DNA of 64,000 nucleotides from Imperialibacter sp040222815 (GTDB lineage: Bacteria; Bacteroidota; Bacteroidia; Cytophagales; Cyclobacteriaceae), in NCBI RefSeq assembly GCF_040222815.1, contig NZ_JAVKCH010000012.1, positions 1-64,000 on the forward strand, read 5' to 3'. Position numbers and translations under genes: made by a program. Positions 59,670 to 64,000 of this stretch are shown in pieces; the first letter of the stretch is position 1; the number at the start of each line of letters is the position of its first letter. The notes under the pieces were generated by a model, which saw only the letters and a program-made list of their open reading frames with translations, was not told the origin of the DNA and searched no databases.

Positions 59670-59692
59670 GGCGAATTTTAAAAAAAAAGATA

Positions 59693-59717
59693 AAAAGGGG
59701 CGCAAGCCCCTTTTTTT
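59693..59717. terminator. Bidirectional terminator
   Basis: AAAAAGGGG-CGCAAG-CCCCTTTTTTT lies 24 nt past the FecR-like stop. The A and T tracts allow function on either strand. Confidence 0.8.
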
Positions 59718-59999
59718 ATGCCCATATTCTGACAAAATGAAAGCGGCTGGATTTAGGCAAGAGAGGCGAACAATAGAAACGGAATTGTTAGGGCAATGGT
59801 CATGTTAAGCGCCCAGTCCCAGAAATTCTGAACTGGTTCCAATAGATCGATCTGATTGCAAAACAACTCCTTAGCGACCAGCCCCCTTCCGGCTAGCGAG
59901 ACACGTCCAAAAATCTACAGGTAGCTGTTCATCAGACTGCCACTGTCGTCACTCTAAAGCTATGGGTTGCTGAGCCCCACCAGAGACCAGGCTAACAAC
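59718..59999. other. Gap between convergent genes
   Basis: No convincing gene. A 59-codon minus-strand frame from 59932 to 59753 is broken by an early TAG at 59915-59917. A hydrophobic end gives it a coding look, but chance cannot be excluded. Confidence 0.5.
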
Positions 60000-60028
60000 A
60001 AAAAAAGAGACTACCTTTCGACAGTCTC
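60000..60028 (-). terminator. Terminator of the TPR-CHAT gene
   Basis: Minus-strand GAGACT/AGTCTC arms (60028-60007) with a 10-nt loop are followed by seven T. It lies 27 nt after the CHAT stop. Confidence 0.8.
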
Positions 60029-60054
60029 CCTCAAGTTCGATCATGTAATAGAGA

Positions 60055-63000
60055 TCAATCCAATCCTATCATTACAAAAGGCCCCCAATAGATTGGGTCA
60101 CGATACTCATTCCTTATTTCTTTCTTGGCATCAATGAAAGCCCTGCGCTTGTCGCCGGTAGTGATCCATTTCTGGTAAAACTTCACCATGAGCTGCTGTG
60201 TGGCTTCATCAGATACTTTGAACAAACTCATGATGATTGTTTTGGCTCCGGCAACCAAAAAAGCTCGTTGCAAGCCATACACACCTTCTCCGGCTTCCAT
60301 TTCACCTAAGCCTGTTTCGCAGGCACTGAGCACTACCAGGTCTGTTTGATCCAGGTTGAGGTTCATGGCCTCATAGGCGGTTAGGATGCCACTCTGGCTG
60401 TTATAGTTGTAGGCGCTTTCGTTCAAAATATCGCCAGCACCTGCCATGAGCAGTCCGGAACGCAGCAAAGGGTTGTCATATGCTTTCGATTCGTTGAGTC
60501 CGGCAAATATGTTGTTTTCCTCGATCGCCGGCTGGAAGAAACCGTGTGTGGCAATGTGAAATACTTTTGGGCTTTTCATCAGCTTAACCTGATCCTCACC
60601 CGCCTTCATCTCAAGATAGTCCTGGGTTTTCCAGCCATTGTCGTTAAGCAGCTTTTTGAGTTCAACAACTTCTTCATGCGTGCCAGGAAGTCGCTGTACT
60701 TCACTCATGCCAATACTTTTGGTTAAGTTGTCGTTGCCGGAAGATGCTCCTTCCGATTTTACATAAAAAATAGGGTCTCCAAACATCAACGCCAGGTTTT
60801 CAGCAGGTGCCTGTGCTTTCTTTTTCTTATTTCTGTTCACAAGATCCCTGGTATTACTTACCAGGATGATATTGGAATTATCGAGTACGTATTTGCCATC
60901 GCCAGTTGGTATGGCCTCCAAATTGATTTGATTATAAACACCGTCGGCCGAAAGGTAGATCGTAGAGGTTTGCCCAACAGCTTCAACGATAGGCTTCCAG
61001 AACTGATCATAGGAATACTCATCCTCAATCTTAAATTTAATACTGTTTCGATACAGCTTCATGTATCTGCCTTCGAGGGCTGCGCCGTTTCTCAGCAGCA
61101 CCAGTTGTGGTTTGCTGCGCTTTTCATTGTCGACATAGATGACAGCGTACATTACCGAATCAGTAAAATCATGGTCGAAGTAACGGAACCTCACAATTTC
61201 AACCCCTTTTTCATTCTCGCCCAGGGCTGCTTTTACATCCTGCCACGTGATAACATTGTTGTCGACGCCTTCTCCAAATACTTCCGACTTCAAGCTGAGC
61301 TGTTTCTCCAGCGCTTCCATCTCTTGTACCAGTTGAGCCGGATTCACATTGTTTTCCAGCAGCTGATCGTTTGACATGGAAAGGGCATTGGTTAGCTGTG
61401 CTTTTTTGGCTATCCAACTGCTGTACATATTTATCAACGTGCTGTCTCCGCTGGAAAGAATACGGGTTCTGATTTTTATTGAGGTATTCAGCAGGAGTGC
61501 CTTGGTGAGCAAAGCGTTATTGTAAATGTCACCTATCAGGTCCTCTTTCTTGTCGATCCGTGTAAGCGCCAATGTGTTGTAGAACTCGTAGTCGGACTTA
61601 ATGGTGTTCCAAAATTTGGCTTTTTCTCTTTCACTCAGAGCGGGGAAGTAGGTCTTTATAAACTCCTGATAGTTGGCCAGTGTCTCTTCAATAGTATTCT
61701 GCGCCTTTCTAATGTCCCCATTCATGTAGTAAGTTTTAGCCAGCTTCGACAGCACTTTCACATACTCCGGGTGAGAAGTGGAGAAAAATTTGGCGTACGT
61801 CTTTAGGGCATCCTGGTAAAAATTGTCTGCCCTGTCGTATTGCCTCTTTTGGTACTGGATGTCACCTTTCAGCGTGTTGACTACAGCAGCATTAACGTTA
61901 TTCCGCTTTCCTATTCGGTCTTTCCAGATCGTCCACGCTTCTTCAAGGTACTGGAGGGAAATGTCATATTCGCCCGCATAAATACTCACAGTGGCCAAAT
62001 CTTTCAATACTTCAGCATAGAGCGGGTTTTTGCTGCCCAGTTTGGCTCCGACAATTTTTTCTGCCTCAACGAGTAAGTCTTGTTGCTGCTTAAAACTGGC
62101 GCCGTCGTAAAATTTGATCATTCCTAGCTGGGCAAGCGAACGGCCTACATCAACATGGCTTCTTCCAAATTGTTTTTCCTGATTGGTAATCGCCTGAGAA
62201 ATAAATTGCTCCGCTTTTTCATAATCTCCTATCGTTGTGTAGAGTCGGGATAAGGTTATTAAGCTGCTGGCTAGCTTGGAGGAAGAGGCTGGAAACACAG
62301 CTGTTGCTATGTTAAGAGATCTTCTTGCGAACGACTCCGCATCGGTATACTCGCCGGCAGCCAGCTTTAATTGGGCCTTCAAAACCAGCGGGCGCAAAAG
62401 GTGCCTGCTTGTGGTGCCGAATTGGCCTTCCGTTTTCTTCAGGTATTTATCGACCAGGTCCGTTGCGTCGCTGTATCTGCCCAAATGATAGTATAGCTCG
62501 GCAAGGTCTTCCGTGTTTTGCCCGGCAGAGCCCAGTCGGTTCAGTCCACTCTTAATTTTGATTCGTTCTGACTCGAAAAGAAGGTCTTCCGCCTCGTCGT
62601 AAAGACCTTGAATAACCATCAGCCTTGCTTTGGTTGTCAATAAACTAGTATAATGGAGCGTTTCCTCAAGAGAGGAAGGTTTGGCAAGGATATCGGTTGC
62701 TTCCTGAATGTTTTTTTCTGCTTTCTCATATTCTCCAATGTTCATTTGCAGAGACGCAATCTTATTCAACTCAACACCATAGTTTACATCCTTGTTGTCG
62801 TATTTCACACGGGATACATTCAGTGCTTTGTCAAGTGTTTTTGATGCATTACTGAAATCGTCATTTTCCTCATAAAACTGCGCCAAATGGTTGAGGGTGT
62901 TCACATATTCAACATGGCCTTGAGAAAACTCCTTTTCAATCACTCCATGGAAGCTCTCATCATATATTTTCTTTGCCTCAGCAAACTTGTCCGAGTATTC

Positions 63001-63987
63001 GACCAGGTAGTTGGCTTGCAGCACCCTCGACAAGTGATACTCTGGGGCATCGGCACCGAGCATGTCCTTTTCAATTTTAAGGATATCAAGAAGGTACTTT
63101 TCCGCATTTTCCGCATTATTGTTTAGCTGGGCAGCACGGTAGGCGAATTCAAGTATCCTTCGTCTCTCAGGGTGAATTTCAGGGTAAAGGTTACCGTAAG
63201 CCTTAGAGGCAGCATCTTTTTCCTGCCCGAATACCTTTGTGCTGGGTGCATTGATATCCATCGGCAGGGTTTCAAGCCGTGCCCGATTGAGGCTTCCCTT
63301 TTCAAAGCTCTTATTAAGTATCGCCCTGAATTGGTTGGTGTTGTTGCTTGTCTTTGAATAATTGTCGATTCTCCAATACGAGCGAATCAGGCTTTCCATC
63401 ATGTCCAGCCTGGCGATATGTGACGCTGAGTGAATCCGCATCGTATTTTTAAGGGCATCCTCATACAGGTCGGGCAGGGCAGAGGGATCGATTCCATTTT
63501 CCTCCAACAGCTTGGCATTGAGGTAAAGCGTTTGGCTGTAAATAAGCGGATTCTTGCCCAACTCCTTGCCAATCCATTGCTGAGTAAAAATAAAGGCCGA
63601 ATCTGATCTGATATAGTCTCCCATCAGTCTGAACGCATCAGCTTTATGCATCAATAATTCACCATAAGCACCCTTTAGGCTGGCGATGAGCTCTTTACCG
63701 CTGGCCGACTGGTATGCCGTTTGCGCAGTAGTCAGATTGCTGTTGATATATTTGACTACATCGGCATAAAAGCCTTTGCCTTTCAGTATTCTTGTTTGAA
63801 GCAAAGCCAGCTTTATTTTCATTTCCTCATTGGAGGCACCACTTGCTTCTAACACCGCCGTGGCTTTTGTAAGAAGTTCCTTCGAGTTGACGAAATGCCC
63901 ATAGTCCGCCCAAACATGTGCTGCTTCGTAAAGCAGAAGACCATGATCCACAGAGCTTTCTCCATTTACCTTAGCGCTCATGGCCAC
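60055..63987 (-). CDS. TPR-CHAT caspase-like protein, 5' end outside the window
   Basis: The visible 1310 residues are mostly tetratricopeptide repeats (about 1-870; e.g. SSLITLSRLYTTIGDYEKAE, 36-residue periodicity), followed by a CHAT domain (about 960-1310). The caspase-like dyad is intact: His in VFHIATHGFF (about 1148) and Cys in VVLSACETGLGE (about 1223). CHAT domains are clan CD peptidases (separase/caspase relatives). TPRs likely bind a partner or substrate. The frame stays open to the window edge, so the true start and any signal peptide are not seen. It faces the CHASE2 and FecR-like genes convergently. Confidence 0.93.
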   Translation of the reverse strand: MAMSAKVNGESSVDHGLLLYEAAHVWADYGHFVNSKELLTKATAVLEASGASNEEMKIKLALLQTRILKGKGFYADVVKYINSNLTTAQTAYQSASGKELIASLKGAYGELLMHKADAFRLMGDYIRSDSAFIFTQQWIGKELGKNPLIYSQTLYLNAKLLEENGIDPSALPDLYEDALKNTMRIHSASHIARLDMMESLIRSYWRIDNYSKTSNNTNQFRAILNKSFEKGSLNRARLETLPMDINAPSTKVFGQEKDAASKAYGNLYPEIHPERRRILEFAYRAAQLNNNAENAEKYLLDILKIEKDMLGADAPEYHLSRVLQANYLVEYSDKFAEAKKIYDESFHGVIEKEFSQGHVEYVNTLNHLAQFYEENDDFSNASKTLDKALNVSRVKYDNKDVNYGVELNKIASLQMNIGEYEKAEKNIQEATDILAKPSSLEETLHYTSLLTTKARLMVIQGLYDEAEDLLFESERIKIKSGLNRLGSAGQNTEDLAELYYHLGRYSDATDLVDKYLKKTEGQFGTTSRHLLRPLVLKAQLKLAAGEYTDAESFARRSLNIATAVFPASSSKLASSLITLSRLYTTIGDYEKAEQFISQAITNQEKQFGRSHVDVGRSLAQLGMIKFYDGASFKQQQDLLVEAEKIVGAKLGSKNPLYAEVLKDLATVSIYAGEYDISLQYLEEAWTIWKDRIGKRNNVNAAVVNTLKGDIQYQKRQYDRADNFYQDALKTYAKFFSTSHPEYVKVLSKLAKTYYMNGDIRKAQNTIEETLANYQEFIKTYFPALSEREKAKFWNTIKSDYEFYNTLALTRIDKKEDLIGDIYNNALLTKALLLNTSIKIRTRILSSGDSTLINMYSSWIAKKAQLTNALSMSNDQLLENNVNPAQLVQEMEALEKQLSLKSEVFGEGVDNNVITWQDVKAALGENEKGVEIVRFRYFDHDFTDSVMYAVIYVDNEKRSKPQLVLLRNGAALEGRYMKLYRNSIKFKIEDEYSYDQFWKPIVEAVGQTSTIYLSADGVYNQINLEAIPTGDGKYVLDNSNIILVSNTRDLVNRNKKKKAQAPAENLALMFGDPIFYVKSEGASSGNDNLTKSIGMSEVQRLPGTHEEVVELKKLLNDNGWKTQDYLEMKAGEDQVKLMKSPKVFHIATHGFFQPAIEENNIFAGLNESKAYDNPLLRSGLLMAGAGDILNESAYNYNSQSGILTAYEAMNLNLDQTDLVVLSACETGLGEMEAGEGVYGLQRAFLVAGAKTIIMSLFKVSDEATQQLMVKFYQKWITTGDKRRAFIDAKKEIRNEYRDPIYWGPFVMIGLD

Positions 63988-64000
63988 TCCTCTGGCTATC

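Noticed and set aside
59753..59932. 59-codon minus-strand frame with a membrane-like end
   Set aside because: Interrupted by a TAG at codon 6; the remaining 53 open codons are not significant. Selective readthrough has no support.

Overview
The window reads as a chromosomal segment of a free-living, aerobic, probably marine Bacteroidota, most likely of the order Cytophagales. I cannot name a genus. Support: promoter -7 boxes of the TAnnTTTG type, few Shine-Dalgarno sequences, many lipoproteins and outer-membrane barrels, a TonB receptor paired with a surface beta-propeller lipoprotein, an archaeal-type prolyl-tRNA synthetase, and families typical of the phylum (DUF1599, BT_3928-like DoxX, head GIN, LA_2272 repeats, CHASE2/CHAT). 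I saw no tRNA, CRISPR array or intact insertion sequence.

Layout. 0-0.8 kb: end of an rRNA operon (spacer, 5S, terminator), then a decayed ISL3-family transposase tail. 0.8-3.9 kb: flotillin FloA, NfeD and ProRS on the minus strand. 4-7.2 kb: a secreted aromatic- and serine-rich protein and an OmpP1/FadL barrel. 7.2-12.4 kb: housekeeping genes (aroK, DoxX protein, DUF1599, folP, cdaA, Na+/H+ antiporter). 12.6-13.9 kb: DinB protein and an HPt-like gene followed by a 30-residue membrane peptide. 13.9-18.5 kb: an ABC exporter-type pair with His-rich loops, DUF3299, lipoprotein, cytochrome c, SCO and HemJ, a plausible metal/respiration cluster. 18.6-22.5 kb: MOSC, Crp/Fnr, DUF3784, a lipoprotein and a ribbon-helix-helix (RHH) regulator. 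22.5-23.3 kb: a gene-poor stretch with terminators, a likely short RNA and a small basic ORF. 23.3-27.9 kb: a glycosyltransferase operon with a rhodanese. 28-30.2 kb: MntA/HepT toxin-antitoxin, a small lipoprotein and a DUF4143 ATPase. 30.2-32.1 kb: DUF1801, RibD-type reductase and AraC regulator; then a candidate structured RNA at 32.1-32.3 kb. 32.3-35.6 kb: divergent sulfatase and amidase. 35.7-39.5 kb: YceI, porin-like barrel, YceI and a three-repeat lipocalin-like protein. 39.7-43.4 kb: NSS transporter and a second flotillin/NfeD pair. 43.5-46.7 kb: membrane Fe-S protein plus FAD oxidoreductase. 46.8-48.2 kb: a surface-repeat protein.

48.3-57.3 kb forms a cobalamin neighbourhood. A class III ABC importer (minus strand) lies next to a cobalamin riboswitch that precedes a BtuB-like receptor and a BtuG-like lipoprotein. 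MeaB, the chaperone of the B12 enzyme methylmalonyl-CoA mutase, is close by. The riboswitch leader shows two mutually exclusive helices, one of which buries the btuB start.

57.4-64 kb holds the most interesting locus: a CHASE2 sensor without any output domain, a secreted FecR-like protein, and on the opposite strand a >1300-residue TPR-CHAT protein (caspase-like) with both catalytic residues present. It runs off the right edge. This could be a stress-sensing or protease system.
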